Assembly (NCBI GenBank): GCA_011523825.1
Contig: WTFX01000009.1
Span: forward strand, 228,420-292,419
Length of the DNA stretch: 64,000 nt
DNA from: Microthrixaceae bacterium
Lineage (GTDB): Bacteria; Actinomycetota; Acidimicrobiia; Acidimicrobiales; Poriferisodalaceae
Reading direction: 5' to 3'
Notes under the pieces: model-generated
The model's database searches: none
What the model was told of the DNA's origin: nothing
The model's input: the letters and a program-made list of their open reading frames with translations, nothing else
Program-made: the position numbers and the translations under genes
Shown: positions 56,002-64,000 of the stretch, piece after piece
Layout of the letters: each line of letters starts with the position of its first letter
How positions within the stretch are numbered: the first letter of the stretch is position 1

Positions 56002-57135
56002 GTGGACCGATCGTTCAGTGATCTTGCCGACGCGCTGGCCGACTTGGATCGGCGCGTGAGCGAGGCGCATCAGTACCTCGGGATCGACGAGGCCCGTGCG
56101 GTGGCGAACGGGCTGCAAGCAGAGGCATCGGAGCCATCGCTGTGGGACGAGCCCGACCGCGCCCGGGCGGTCACCACACGCCTGTCGCGTGTCCGTGACG
56201 ACATCGAGCGCTGGGAGCGGGCCCGAGCCGAGGTCGACGACGCGACAGCACTGGTTGAGCTTGCGGCCGAAGAAGACGACGCAGAGCTGCTGGGTGAGAT
56301 CGACGAGGCGGTCACCGCAGCCGAGGGCCGGCTCGCCGACATCGAGCTGATGGCGCTGTTTGGCGGCGAGCACGATGAGAACGACGCCGTGTGCGAGATC
56401 AACTCGGGGGCCGGTGGCACCGACGCCTGCGACTGGGCCGAGATGCTGCTGCGCATGTACCAGCGGTGGGCCGAGCGCAGCGACTTCACCGTGGAGCTGA
56501 CCGAGGCGACCGACGGCGGGGAGGCCGGTATCAGCTCCGCAACGTTTCTCGTAAAGGGGCGTCATGCGTTCGGGTTCCTTGCGGCGGAACGGGGGGTGCA
56601 CCGGTTGGTGCGCATCTCGCCGTTCGACTCGCAGTCGCGCCGGCACACAGCGTTCGCCTCGCTGTCGGTGGTGCCGTTCTTCGATGAGGTGTCCGACGAG
56701 GTGCCTATCGACGAGAGTGATCTGCGCATCGACACTTACCGCTCGTCGGGTGCGGGCGGCCAGCACGTGAACGTCACCGATTCCGCCGTGCGCATAACGC
56801 ACCTGCCCACCGGGATCGTTGTGGCCTGCCAGAACGAGCGGAGCCAGCACCAGAACAAGGACCGGGCGATGCAGATGCTGGCGGCCAAGCTGGCCGATCT
56901 GCAGCGACAGGAGCGGGAGGCCGAAGTAGCGGCCCTCGCGGGAGAGCAGCGCGATGTCGCGTGGGGCAGCCAGATCCGTTCATACGTGCTGCACCCGTAC
57001 CAGCAGGTCAAGGATCTGCGCACCGGCATGGAGATCGGCAACGTCGACGCCGTGCTCGACGGTGACCTCGGCGGCCTGATGGAGGCGTACCTGCGCTGGC
57101 AGCGCTCCCAGCAACCCGCCGACCCAGCTGGGTGA
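56002..57135 (+). CDS. prfB: Peptide chain release factor 2
   Basis: 377 aa RF2, which ends translation at UGA and UAA. The UGA-reading tripeptide SPF (RISPFDSQSRRHTAFAS) and the catalytic GGQ (GAGGQHVNVTDSAV) are present. GTG 56002 begins right after the secA stop, giving the family N-terminus DRSFSDLADALADL. No in-frame UGA or frameshift site occurs near codon 25, so the autoregulatory +1 frameshift of many bacterial prfB genes is absent. This protein would compete with selenocysteine insertion at the UGA of the lipoprotein gene. Confidence 0.96.
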   Translation: MDRSFSDLADALADLDRRVSEAHQYLGIDEARAVANGLQAEASEPSLWDEPDRARAVTTRLSRVRDDIERWERARAEVDDATALVELAAEEDDAELLGEIDEAVTAAEGRLADIELMALFGGEHDENDAVCEINSGAGGTDACDWAEMLLRMYQRWAERSDFTVELTEATDGGEAGISSATFLVKGRHAFGFLAAERGVHRLVRISPFDSQSRRHTAFASLSVVPFFDEVSDEVPIDESDLRIDTYRSSGAGGQHVNVTDSAVRITHLPTGIVVACQNERSQHQNKDRAMQMLAAKLADLQRQEREAEVAALAGEQRDVAWGSQIRSYVLHPYQQVKDLRTGMEIGNVDAVLDGDLGGLMEAYLRWQRSQQPADPAG

Positions 57136-57221
57136 CTGGGCGGCGGCGGGCCGCTGGCGTACCGTGGGAAGCGGCCCGGCCCTGACACTGCGGCGTGACC
57201 TGACGCGACCTGAAGGCACCC

Positions 57222-57956
57222 ATGATCCGCTTCGACAACGTCACGAAGATCTACAAGGGCGAGACGCGGGCTGTCAGTGGCGTGACGCTCAATATCGAAA
57301 AGGGCGAGTTCGTGTTCTTGGTGGGGCCGTCGGGTTCGGGCAAGTCCACGATGCTGCGCCTCATGACCTGCGAGGAGAAGGTCACCGCCGGCGACATCCA
57401 CGTTGCCGGCAAGGATCTGTCCAAGCTGAACAGCTGGCGCGTGCCCTACCTGCGACGGAACATCGGCTCGGTCTTTCAGGACTTCAAGCTGCTGCCCAAC
57501 AAGACCGTCTACCAGAACGTGGCATTCGCGCTCGAAGTCATCGGCCGCCCCGAGAACGTCATCCGCACGCAGGTGCCGGCCATCTTGGAGCTGGTCGGCC
57601 TGGAGGACAAGCACCGGCGGTTTCCTGACGAGCTGTCGGGCGGCGAGCAGCAACGTGTCAGCATCGCCCGGGCGTTCGTGAACCGGCCCCTGATCCTGCT
57701 GGCCGACGAGCCCACCGGGAACCTCGACCCCGACACATCAGAGGAGCTCACGTCGCTGCTGGACCGGATCAATCGCACTGGCACCACCGTGGTCATGGCC
57801 ACGCACGACCGCACGATCGTGGATCGCATGCGGCGCCGCGTGATCGCGCTGCGGCACGGCGAGCTCGTGCGTGACGAGCAGCGCGGCGCGTACGGCAGCG
57901 AGGCCTACTCGCCGGAGGCGCTTGGCGTCCATCCTGTCGATGGGGCGAGTCCGTGA
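57222..57956 (+). CDS. ftsE: Cell-division ATP-binding protein FtsE
   Basis: 244 aa ABC ATPase with Walker [10 protein letters not shown], signature LSGGEQQRV, Walker [13 protein letters not shown] and the FtsE-typical opening [18 protein letters not shown]. It partners FtsX to control peptidoglycan hydrolases at the septum. A GAAGG site precedes the ATG. Its stop overlaps the ftsX GTG. The last 25 residues form a non-conserved tail. Confidence 0.96.
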   Translation: MIRFDNVTKIYKGETRAVSGVTLNIEKGEFVFLVGPSGSGKSTMLRLMTCEEKVTAGDIHVAGKDLSKLNSWRVPYLRRNIGSVFQDFKLLPNKTVYQNVAFALEVIGRPENVIRTQVPAILELVGLEDKHRRFPDELSGGEQQRVSIARAFVNRPLILLADEPTGNLDPDTSEELTSLLDRINRTGTTVVMATHDRTIVDRMRRRVIALRHGELVRDEQRGAYGSEAYSPEALGVHPVDGASP

Positions 57957-58846
57957 GCCGGATCCGCTACTTCGCGCGGGAGACCTGGACGAACATCCGG
58001 CGCAACCTCACGCTGACATTTGCTGCAATTCTCACCGTGGCTGTCGGCGTGATGCTGGTGGGCATGGGGCTCATGGCGGGCTACGCCAGCGGCAACGCGC
58101 TCGATCGCTGGGAGGGCGGCGTCCAGTTCGAGGTGTTCCTGAATCCCCAGATCGACCCCAGCCAGATCGATGCGCTCGGCATCGAGCTGCAGACTCACCC
58201 CGAGATCGACCGCATCGAGTTCTTCAGCGCTGAGGAGGCCTACGCGCTGGTGTCCCAGCAGATGGCCGATCAGCCCGAACTGCTCGCCCAGGTGTCGCCA
58301 GAGGCGCTGCCCGCCTCGTACCGCGTGGTGCCCCGCTCGGTCGAGGCCGAGCTGATCGAATCGCTGGCCGCCCAGTTCCGCCAGCGTCCCGGCGTGATGT
58401 CGGTGCAGACGGGTCGTGAGGAAGTTGACGCCATTCGCACATGGTTCACGTCGTTCCAGGGCATCGTGCTGCTGCTGTCGATTGTGCTGTCGGGCGCCAG
58501 CGTCATGCTCATCTTCAACTCGATCCGCGTGGCGATGTTCGCCCGAAGGCGCGAGATCGAGGTCATGAAACTGGTCGGCGCCACGAACAGCTTCATCCGG
58601 TTCCCGTTCATGCTCGAAGGCATGCTGCACGGCCTCATCGGCGGCATCATCGGAGCCATCGCTGCGGGAGCGCTGCGGGGTCACGTGGAGGGCCTGTTCT
58701 CCCGGTCGGACATCCTGGCGTTCTTCCGGTCGTTCGTGGTCACGTCCAATCAGTTCACGACCGTGGTGTTCGTGACGGTGATCGCCGGCGTGCTGGTGGG
58801 GATAATCGGCTCGGCGTTCGCTGCCAGCCGCTTCCTGGACGTGTAG
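57953..58846 (+). CDS. ftsX: Cell-division membrane protein FtsX
   Basis: 297 aa with one helix near the N-terminus, a periplasmic domain of about 120 residues ([15 protein letters not shown] through [10 protein letters not shown]) and three C-terminal helices. The [23 protein letters not shown] motif between the second and third helices is a hallmark of FtsX. It transmits FtsE ATP hydrolysis to periplasmic amidase or endopeptidase activators. smpB and tmRNA, which often follow, are not present here. Confidence 0.95.
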   Translation: MSRIRYFARETWTNIRRNLTLTFAAILTVAVGVMLVGMGLMAGYASGNALDRWEGGVQFEVFLNPQIDPSQIDALGIELQTHPEIDRIEFFSAEEAYALVSQQMADQPELLAQVSPEALPASYRVVPRSVEAELIESLAAQFRQRPGVMSVQTGREEVDAIRTWFTSFQGIVLLLSIVLSGASVMLIFNSIRVAMFARRREIEVMKLVGATNSFIRFPFMLEGMLHGLIGGIIGAIAAGALRGHVEGLFSRSDILAFFRSFVVTSNQFTTVVFVTVIAGVLVGIIGSAFAASRFLDV

Positions 58847-58954
58847 CCGGGCCTGAACTCCACCGGCCGCTCGACGTAGGGCGCGGTCGGGCGTGTAGAA
58901 AAGCCGCCGACACCGCCGTCCGCCACCCGGGCGGCCATTGCTGGAGGGGGCGCT

Positions 58955-59854
58955 GTGCCGGAGTTCGAGACGATCCTGTATGAGATTGACGACCGTGTTG
59001 CCACCATCACGCTGAATCGCCCCGAGCGCCTGAATGCGTTCAACAGTCAGATGCTGCGCGATGTGATGGATGCCATCGATCTCGTTGACGCCGACGACGA
59101 TGTGCGGGCGGTGATCTTCACCGGCGCCGGCCGCGGCTACTGCGCCGGAGCCGACCTGAGCGGGGGCGCCGACACCTTCGACTTCGACAGCCAATCCGAT
59201 GAACGGAAGGCCGAGCGAGCGTCCGAGCGGAGCGAGGGCGGTGATATGGCGTGGATGCGTGACGGCGGCGGGCTGCTCACGTTGCGCTTGTACGAGTGCA
59301 ACAAACCGCTGATTGCGGCGATCAACGGCCCCGCAGTCGGCGTGGGCGTCACGATGACGCTGCCGATGGACATCCGGCTGGCGTCCACCAAGGCCCGCAT
59401 CGGGTTCGTGTTCGCCCGCCGGGGCGTGGTGCCAGAGGCTTGCTCGTCGTATTTCCTGCCGCGCGTGGTCGGACTGTCGCGGGCGCTCGAGTGGTGCTTC
59501 AGCGGGCGAGTCTTCGATCCAGACGAGGCTCTCGAGGGCGGGCTGGTGCGCAGCCTGCACGAGCCCGACGACCTGCTGCCGGCGGCCCGGGCCATCGCAG
59601 CGGAGATCGCCGAGAACACCTCTGCCATCTCAGTGACGGTGATCCGCCACATGCTGTGGCGCATGCTCTCCGCCAATCACCCGATGGAGGCTCACAAGAT
59701 CGACTCCCGGGGGATCTTCCACCTCGGACGGGGCGCCGACGCTCACGAGGGCGTTGCGTCGTTCCTGGAGAAACGACCGCCCGAATTCTCACTGCGACCG
59801 AGCCAGGACCTGCCCGAGTACTTCCCCTGGTGGGACGAACCCGAATTCAGCTGA
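58955..59854 (+). CDS. Enoyl-CoA hydratase family protein with a charged insert
   Basis: 299 aa crotonase-fold protein: ITLNRPERLNAFNSQMLRD, oxyanion segment GRGYCAGADLSGG and KPLIAAINGPAVGVGVTMTLPMDIRLAS, with REVPEACS-type RRGVVPEACSSYFLPR. Residues about 83-98 form an extra ERKAERASERSEGGD segment. Its DNA (59209-59248) partly resembles the tail of the dispersed repeat. Substrate unknown; acyl-CoA dehydrogenase and other crotonase genes nearby suggest fatty-acid degradation. GTG has a strong GGAGGGGG site. Confidence 0.88.
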   Translation: MPEFETILYEIDDRVATITLNRPERLNAFNSQMLRDVMDAIDLVDADDDVRAVIFTGAGRGYCAGADLSGGADTFDFDSQSDERKAERASERSEGGDMAWMRDGGGLLTLRLYECNKPLIAAINGPAVGVGVTMTLPMDIRLASTKARIGFVFARRGVVPEACSSYFLPRVVGLSRALEWCFSGRVFDPDEALEGGLVRSLHEPDDLLPAARAIAAEIAENTSAISVTVIRHMLWRMLSANHPMEAHKIDSRGIFHLGRGADAHEGVASFLEKRPPEFSLRPSQDLPEYFPWWDEPEFS

Positions 59855-59857
59855 GGC

Positions 59858-61147
59858 TCAGATCTCCGCTTCGCTGCCAGCAGCCGGATCGTCGCCCCAG
59901 CCGGTCAGCGCGATGCCGGCGACGCAGGCGGCGACCGCGAGCCCGAAGGCGGGACCGAAGCTGTCGAACCAGTCGGCTGTCGCGCCGCCGAGCTGCGGCC
60001 CGGCGGCCAGCCCGAGGCCGAACAAGATGGTGGCGACCCCATAGGCGGCACCGAACTCATCGCCGGCCAGGTTGTCGCTGACCCGGGCTGCGATCGAGGC
60101 GATGATGCCGGTGAACGCTGTGCCGAAGACGAACGCGGCCACCCACGCCAGTGCCGGCCCGCCTGCCGCGAGCAGGGGGTACGCAGTCATGAAGACGATG
60201 GAGATCATGGACACGCAGAAGCCGATGGTGACGGTGCGCCGCCTGCCGAGGCGGTCCGCTGAGCGTCCGAAGATCGGCCCGCCCGCGATGCTGCCGATAC
60301 CGATGAACGAGAAGGCAACCGCAGCGCCCCGAGCGTCGAAGATGTCCTCGTAGCCCTCGAGGTGATCGACGATGAATGTGAGCACCGTCGTGACGACGAA
60401 GGCGTGCAGCGTGTAGGCGGTGATCAGCTGGCCGGCTTGGGGCACCTTGGCGAGCGCGGCGCGAGCCCCTGCGAAGCCCGTGCGACCGGGCGTGCGCGCC
60501 CAGCGACGTACCGCGACGGCGAGGACGACCAGCACCGCTGCGCCGATGAAGAACTCGATGAGGTACACGTTGCGCGGATGGCTGAGGTCTGCAGCGGCCA
60601 GCACTGCCTCGCCGGACCCTGGGCTGCTTGAGGCTGGGCCGTCCGGACGGCCCAGGAGCGCATCAATGGCGGCGGCCGCGACCATCCCGCTGCCGACGCC
60701 GCCAGTCATCCAGCCTGCTGCGGCGCCCCGCTTCTCGGGCCCCAGCAACTCGGCAGCGAGCCCGGGGGTGCCCACCCACACACCGGCTGCGCAGAAGCCC
60801 GTCAATGCCAGCGCGAACGCCGCGATGCCCACGTTCGGGCTCCAGGCCAGCAGAGCCAAGCCGATCACGTTTCCGGCAAGGCCGAGCCGCACAGCGCCGC
60901 TCAAGCCGGTGCGGCCGACTGTCAGCGCCACCACCAGCGAGCCCACGACATACAGCAGCAGGTTGAGCGAGCCCAAGGCACCCGCGACGGTGTTGGACAG
61001 GCTGAACCCGTCCCGCAGATCCGCGAACAGCAGCGAATAGGTGAAGCGGCCGAACGACTGCGAGACCGCTGCCGATGCCGCCAGCGTCAGCAGTGTGCCG
61101 ATCCGGCGAGTGCGGCTGAACCCATCGGCGTGGGCCGTTGAGGTCAT
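59858..61147 (-). CDS. MFS transporter
   Basis: 429 aa with twelve predicted membrane helices. It has a central loop and the MFS loop motif GRSADRLGRRRTVTIGF between helices 8 and 9. The N-terminal half has SQSFGRFTYSLLFADLRDGF, which resembles the YbfB/YjiJ branch. Substrate unknown. ATG 61147 was chosen over a TTG 13 codons upstream because it places the first helix at a normal distance. It converges on the crotonase gene with a 3-nt gap. Confidence 0.87.
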   Translation of the reverse strand: MTSTAHADGFSRTRRIGTLLTLAASAAVSQSFGRFTYSLLFADLRDGFSLSNTVAGALGSLNLLLYVVGSLVVALTVGRTGLSGAVRLGLAGNVIGLALLAWSPNVGIAAFALALTGFCAAGVWVGTPGLAAELLGPEKRGAAAGWMTGGVGSGMVAAAAIDALLGRPDGPASSSPGSGEAVLAAADLSHPRNVYLIEFFIGAAVLVVLAVAVRRWARTPGRTGFAGARAALAKVPQAGQLITAYTLHAFVVTTVLTFIVDHLEGYEDIFDARGAAVAFSFIGIGSIAGGPIFGRSADRLGRRRTVTIGFCVSMISIVFMTAYPLLAAGGPALAWVAAFVFGTAFTGIIASIAARVSDNLAGDEFGAAYGVATILFGLGLAAGPQLGGATADWFDSFGPAFGLAVAACVAGIALTGWGDDPAAGSEAEI

Positions 61148-61213
61148 GAACAGCCCGGTCTCTGGCTCATGGCGCGAGCGGGGCAAGGCCCGGTGCGCAC
61201 AGCTACGAGCGGA

Positions 61214-61825
61214 TCAGTCGTGCGGCCAGGTGACGGCTGGCAGCGGGGGACGCTGGCGGTAGATCGTCTCCGTTGTGATGACCCGTCGAGGCGAGCGCTC
61301 GGTGTCGGCGAACTTCGCCACATCGGCACGGATGACCTCCCGATCATGGTCATCTCCGAAGAAGCGTTCACGCATGTCGTCGAGCGAGGCGAACGCGACC
61401 AGGGCGAAGCCGTCATAGGACGGGCCGTTGAGCGTGGCCACAACGCTGAGCTGGGTGTAGTCCCACATGCCGGGGTGATGCCGCAAGGCAAGCGGAACGT
61501 GGGTGTCGCGCCAGTGGCTGTCACCTTGCGCATGGGTCAGCCGGGGGTGGTGGACCATCGGGAAGATGGCGGTCAGGCCCGGCGAGGGAGTGCCGGGATC
61601 GGCTCCCAAGGGACGCTCACGGATAACGCGCGAGAACGCCAAGTAGCTGCCGACCGCCGCCGCGGGCGTCAGCAGGTCGGGATCATCGGTCATCGCTCGC
61701 ACGAGCGTCCGAAAAGGAAACTCGCGACGGTCGTCCGGGTCGGCCGCGTAGCACACGCCGCCGACGCTGGCCGCTGCCTCTGCAGCGGCATCCGGATCAT
61801 TCCCCGTGACGACGAGCTCGTGCAT
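61214..61825 (-). CDS. EthD/dimeric alpha-beta barrel domain protein
   Basis: 203 aa. The C-terminal half has HHPRLTHAQGDSHWRDTHVPLALRHHP, the common EthD-type motif, and then strands VVATLNG, YDGFALVAFASLDD ending in ITTETIYR. The N-terminal half may be a second, degenerate barrel domain. EthD-like proteins occur beside diverse oxygenase and catabolic genes. Here no specific partner is evident. Start supported by TAGGTT-N6-ATG. Confidence 0.72.
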   Translation of the reverse strand: MHELVVTGNDPDAAAEAAASVGGVCYAADPDDRREFPFRTLVRAMTDDPDLLTPAAAVGSYLAFSRVIRERPLGADPGTPSPGLTAIFPMVHHPRLTHAQGDSHWRDTHVPLALRHHPGMWDYTQLSVVATLNGPSYDGFALVAFASLDDMRERFFGDDHDREVIRADVAKFADTERSPRRVITTETIYRQRPPLPAVTWPHD

Positions 61826-61831
61826 GCCTGA

Positions 61832-61837
61832 AACCTA
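61832..61837 (-). promoter_or_regulatory. -10 box, leaderless promoter of the EthD-like gene
   Basis: TAGGTT on the minus strand, exactly 6 nt, then ATG 61825. Confidence 0.5.
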
Positions 61838-61882
61838 GAGCATGCGCGGACGGCAGGCCGATTGGCCCGGCAGGATGGGGCT

Positions 61883-62227
61883 GTGCTCGACATGGACGAG
61901 GCCGTATTCGCCGACCTGGTGGAGCAGGCGCTCGAGGACATTCCGGACGCGCTGCGCTCGCTGATGGACAACGTCGCCATCTTCGTGGAGGACCGAGGCG
62001 AGGATCCGGACCTGCTCGGTGTCTATGAGGGCATCCCGCTGACCGAGCGCCACGATTACGGCGGGCTGGTGATGCCCGACAGCATCGTCATCTACCGGCT
62101 GCCGATCCTGGAAATGTGTGAGACGGCCGACGACGTCGTCGAAGAGGTGCTGGTGACAGTCGTACACGAGATCGCCCACCATTTCGGGATCGACGACGAC
62201 CGGCTGCACCAACTCGGCTGGGATTGA
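61883..62227 (+). CDS. Small zincin-like metallopeptidase
   Basis: 114 aa. The HEXXH zinc motif appears as VVHEIAHHFGIDDDRLHQLG near the C-terminus, and YEGIPLTERHDYGG and IVIYRLPILEMC match the Zincin_1 family (PF06262). Biological substrate is unknown. The GTG start has a CAGGAT box 6 nt upstream, in keeping with other leaderless genes. ATG 61892, three codons later, aligns equally well with family N-termini. Confidence 0.85.
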   Translation: MLDMDEAVFADLVEQALEDIPDALRSLMDNVAIFVEDRGEDPDLLGVYEGIPLTERHDYGGLVMPDSIVIYRLPILEMCETADDVVEEVLVTVVHEIAHHFGIDDDRLHQLGWD

Positions 62228-62253
62228 TCACGGCTAGGTGCGCCCGCTGCGCC

Positions 62254-63378
62254 TCACACGCGGCCGAGGCCGAGATCAAGCCGACCGCGGGCGACGTTTG
62301 CGGCGAGCACCTCCGTCGGCCCCTCCGCGAGCCGCAGGGCGCGCACGCGCCGCAAGATGTCGGCTAGTGGGTGGCCGTCCACGAGCGCTGTGCCTCCGAC
62401 GAGCTGCACGGCGTCATCGCAGACTCGGCTGAGCGTCTCGGTGGCCAGCGATTTGGCTGCCATCACCTCGTTGACGGCGTTCTCGCCGGCATCGAGCAGC
62501 CGAGCCGTGCGATAGAGCGCGCTGCGGGCCGCGTAAGCGGCGATCCGCATGTCTCCCAGCGTCACCCGCTCCAGGTCGGTGCCGACCCGCGCCGGCTCGT
62601 CTGTCGAGCCGCGTTGTGCGGCACGTTCCACCAGCGTCTGCTCGACGAGGTCGATTGCGAATCGACACTGGCCGATGCAATCGGCTGCAATCGCCATGCG
62701 CGTGGCGTTGATCTGGCTCATCGCGCGTCGCAGGCCGCCCCCAGCCTCGCCGATGACATGTGTGTCGGGCACACGCACGTCAGCGAACGTGAACGCAGCA
62801 TGGTGACTGCCGTCGAGCGTGCCGAAGCGCTGCATGAGCGTCACGCCCGCCCGGTCGGTCTCGATGAGCACCATCGCGGGGCCAACACCGTCCACCTCCA
62901 CCAGCGCGTTGATGAAGTCGGCGTCGGCACCGCCGGTCACGTATGACTTCGCTCCATTGACCACCAGGTCGTCCCCGTCGCGCCGTGCCCAGGTATGGCG
63001 CAGGGCATCCGCAGGTTCGGTGAATCCGAATCCGCTGCGCAGCTCCCCGGCGAGATACGGCAGCAGGAACCGGCTGCGCAACGGCTCGTCGACGTCGGCG
63101 AGCACTCCCGGTGACGGCCCGAAGACACCCGGCAGGTGGCCCACATTGCGGCTGGCGAGCGTGTCGCGCACGATGGTCAGCGCCAGCGCACCCGCCTCGG
63201 TGCCGCCGAGTGCCGCCGGTTGGGTCATGCCGAACACCCCGGCCGCCTTGGCTGCCTCCCGGACTGCCGCCCCGATGTCGCCCTCGGTGACCAGGCTCGA
63301 CAGCGCCACAAGCTCGTCAGCCAGGTGCTCGGCAGTGCGCTGCACCTCGGTGTGCTCGGTGTCGAGGAAGTCGGGCAT
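62254..63378 (-). CDS. Acyl-CoA dehydrogenase
   Basis: 374 aa FAD flavoprotein introducing the alpha-beta double bond in acyl-CoA. The N-terminal helical domain, the FAD-binding FGFTEPADALRHTWARRDGD and NGAKSYVTGG strands, and the C-terminal QLVGGTALVDGHPLADILRRVRALRLAEGPTEV segment are typical. The last of these holds the end-of-helix EGPTEV loop. A catalytic Glu in the usual C-terminal place is not certain. It is separated by only 24 nt from the hydrolase gene upstream on the same strand, so both may form one operon. Confidence 0.9.
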   Translation of the reverse strand: MPDFLDTEHTEVQRTAEHLADELVALSSLVTEGDIGAAVREAAKAAGVFGMTQPAALGGTEAGALALTIVRDTLASRNVGHLPGVFGPSPGVLADVDEPLRSRFLLPYLAGELRSGFGFTEPADALRHTWARRDGDDLVVNGAKSYVTGGADADFINALVEVDGVGPAMVLIETDRAGVTLMQRFGTLDGSHHAAFTFADVRVPDTHVIGEAGGGLRRAMSQINATRMAIAADCIGQCRFAIDLVEQTLVERAAQRGSTDEPARVGTDLERVTLGDMRIAAYAARSALYRTARLLDAGENAVNEVMAAKSLATETLSRVCDDAVQLVGGTALVDGHPLADILRRVRALRLAEGPTEVLAANVARGRLDLGLGRV

Positions 63379-63402
63379 CTCCGGCGGCTCTGCGGTCTGG
63401 CG

Positions 63403-64000
63403 CTACCCAGTATGGGTGCGGACCCAGTCGACGATGATGTCGGCCGCTTCAGCCCGGGCGCCGGCCGGTTCGGTCAGGTAATGGTCGCCGGCGATGGAGT
63501 GGAACGGGACGTCAGGCGCACCGGGCCGGCCGCGTAGCGCGTTGACGATCTTGGCGGTGTCGGAGGAGAAGATGCCCGTGTCGGCATCGGCGTCGATGAC
63601 GATCGCCGGCAGATCAATGTGCTGCGCCTGGTCGGTGCTGCATTGCGAGTCGGCGAGGCTCCACATCGACAGCCAGGTCCGCAGCGAGCTCACCGTTCCC
63701 ACGCCGAAGATCCCGTAGTTGGCCCGGCGCGGATCGCCGAGGTAGCAGCCGGGCACGGTGCGCTGGCTGGGGTCGATCGAACCGTCGAGCATGCGCAGGT
63801 CCGCCCACAGCCGTGGCACCACGAACAGGCGCTCGCGGTGTCCTGCTGCTGCGAGCCGGTCCAGCTCGCTCTTGCACCAAGCGGTGATGCGGTCGTTGCG
63901 GGCACGCTGGGCGCTCCGGTAAGCGGCGATGAACTCGTCGTCGAACGGCGGCTTGCGGTCGGGGCCGAACGGGTCGAGGGCCGGGTCGACGCTGAGCGGA
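63403..64000 (-). CDS. Alpha/beta hydrolase, N-terminus cut by the window edge
   Basis: The minus-strand frame is open from the right edge, giving 198 visible residues. It includes a cap-like region (FDDEFIAAYRSAQRARND, WCKSELDRLAAAGHRE), then VIDADADTGIFSSD with a likely catalytic Asp and IAGDHYL with the catalytic His. The nucleophile Ser lies outside the window. The GTG at 63822 is internal, not a start. Substrate unknown. It is upstream of the acyl-CoA dehydrogenase. Confidence 0.75.
   Translation of the reverse strand, partial: PLSVDPALDPFGPDRKPPFDDEFIAAYRSAQRARNDRITAWCKSELDRLAAAGHRERLFVVPRLWADLRMLDGSIDPSQRTVPGCYLGDPRRANYGIFGVGTVSSLRTWLSMWSLADSQCSTDQAQHIDLPAIVIDADADTGIFSSDTAKIVNALRGRPGAPDVPFHSIAGDHYLTEPAGARAEAADIIVDWVRTHTG

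Noticed and set aside
56060..56110. Programmed +1 frameshift in prfB
   Set aside because: The frame is continuous from GTG 56002; no UGA or slippery CUU occurs near the usual position.
58847..58954. Search for smpB/tmRNA or a tRNA after ftsX
   Set aside because: The 108-nt gap contains only a ribosome-binding site and GC-rich sequence; no tRNA-like or tmRNA-like structure was seen here or in other gaps.

Overview
The window is high-GC, densely packed DNA with mostly single-gene-scale intergenic gaps, many GTG starts and 4-nt ATGA/GTGA overlaps. The gene content points to an actinobacterium: F420 biosynthesis (cofD, cofE), a long-form HPF, LCP proteins, cell-wall-binding-2 repeats, prfB-ftsE-ftsX, and a Rv3303c-like flavoprotein. 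The repeated GYWL-type propeller repeats and the DUF5719 neighbourhood make the class Acidimicrobiia my best guess, which is inference. Many promoters look leaderless: a TANNNT -10 box sits exactly 6-7 nt before an RTG start. No rRNA, tRNA, CRISPR array, transposase or prophage was seen.

Layout. 1-1.8 kb holds a SLOG-like protein, an SRPBCC protein and, reading leftward, a thioredoxin-like lipoprotein. That lipoprotein's reading frame carries a UGA exactly where the first active-site cysteine should be, followed by a hairpin strikingly like a bacterial SECIS element. This is the most notable item in the window. 1.9-6.5 kb is a lipoate island: E3, E2 and a fused LipB-LipA protein. 6.5-13.5 kb has a membrane protein, a crotonase, a HpaB-like flavoenzyme and a four-gene double ABC-2 exporter operon. 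13.6-21.8 kb holds a DPM1-like glycosyltransferase, a biotin-dependent carboxylase alpha subunit divergent from birA, pepA, a sirtuin and a rhodanese-MoeB fusion in inverted domain order.

22-52 kb is mainly an envelope-glycan region. It has an LCP transferase, UDP-sugar dehydrogenase, sugar nucleotidyltransferase, GDP-mannose dehydratase, phosphohexomutase, phosphoglucose/phosphomannose isomerase and two very large membrane glycosyltransferases. It also holds surface proteins (CW-binding-2, SpoIID/propeller, DUF5719), with F420 genes, ftsH and a compositionally atypical KamA-like radical SAM gene between them.

50-64 kb is housekeeping and lipid catabolism: ahcY, comF-like, hpf, secA, prfB, ftsE, ftsX, two acyl-CoA enzymes, an MFS transporter, a small zincin and a hydrolase cut by the window edge. 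A short GC-rich repeat family (three good copies near 21.8, 42.2 and 49.1 kb) is dispersed in the region; one copy is read in frame through the end of a gene.
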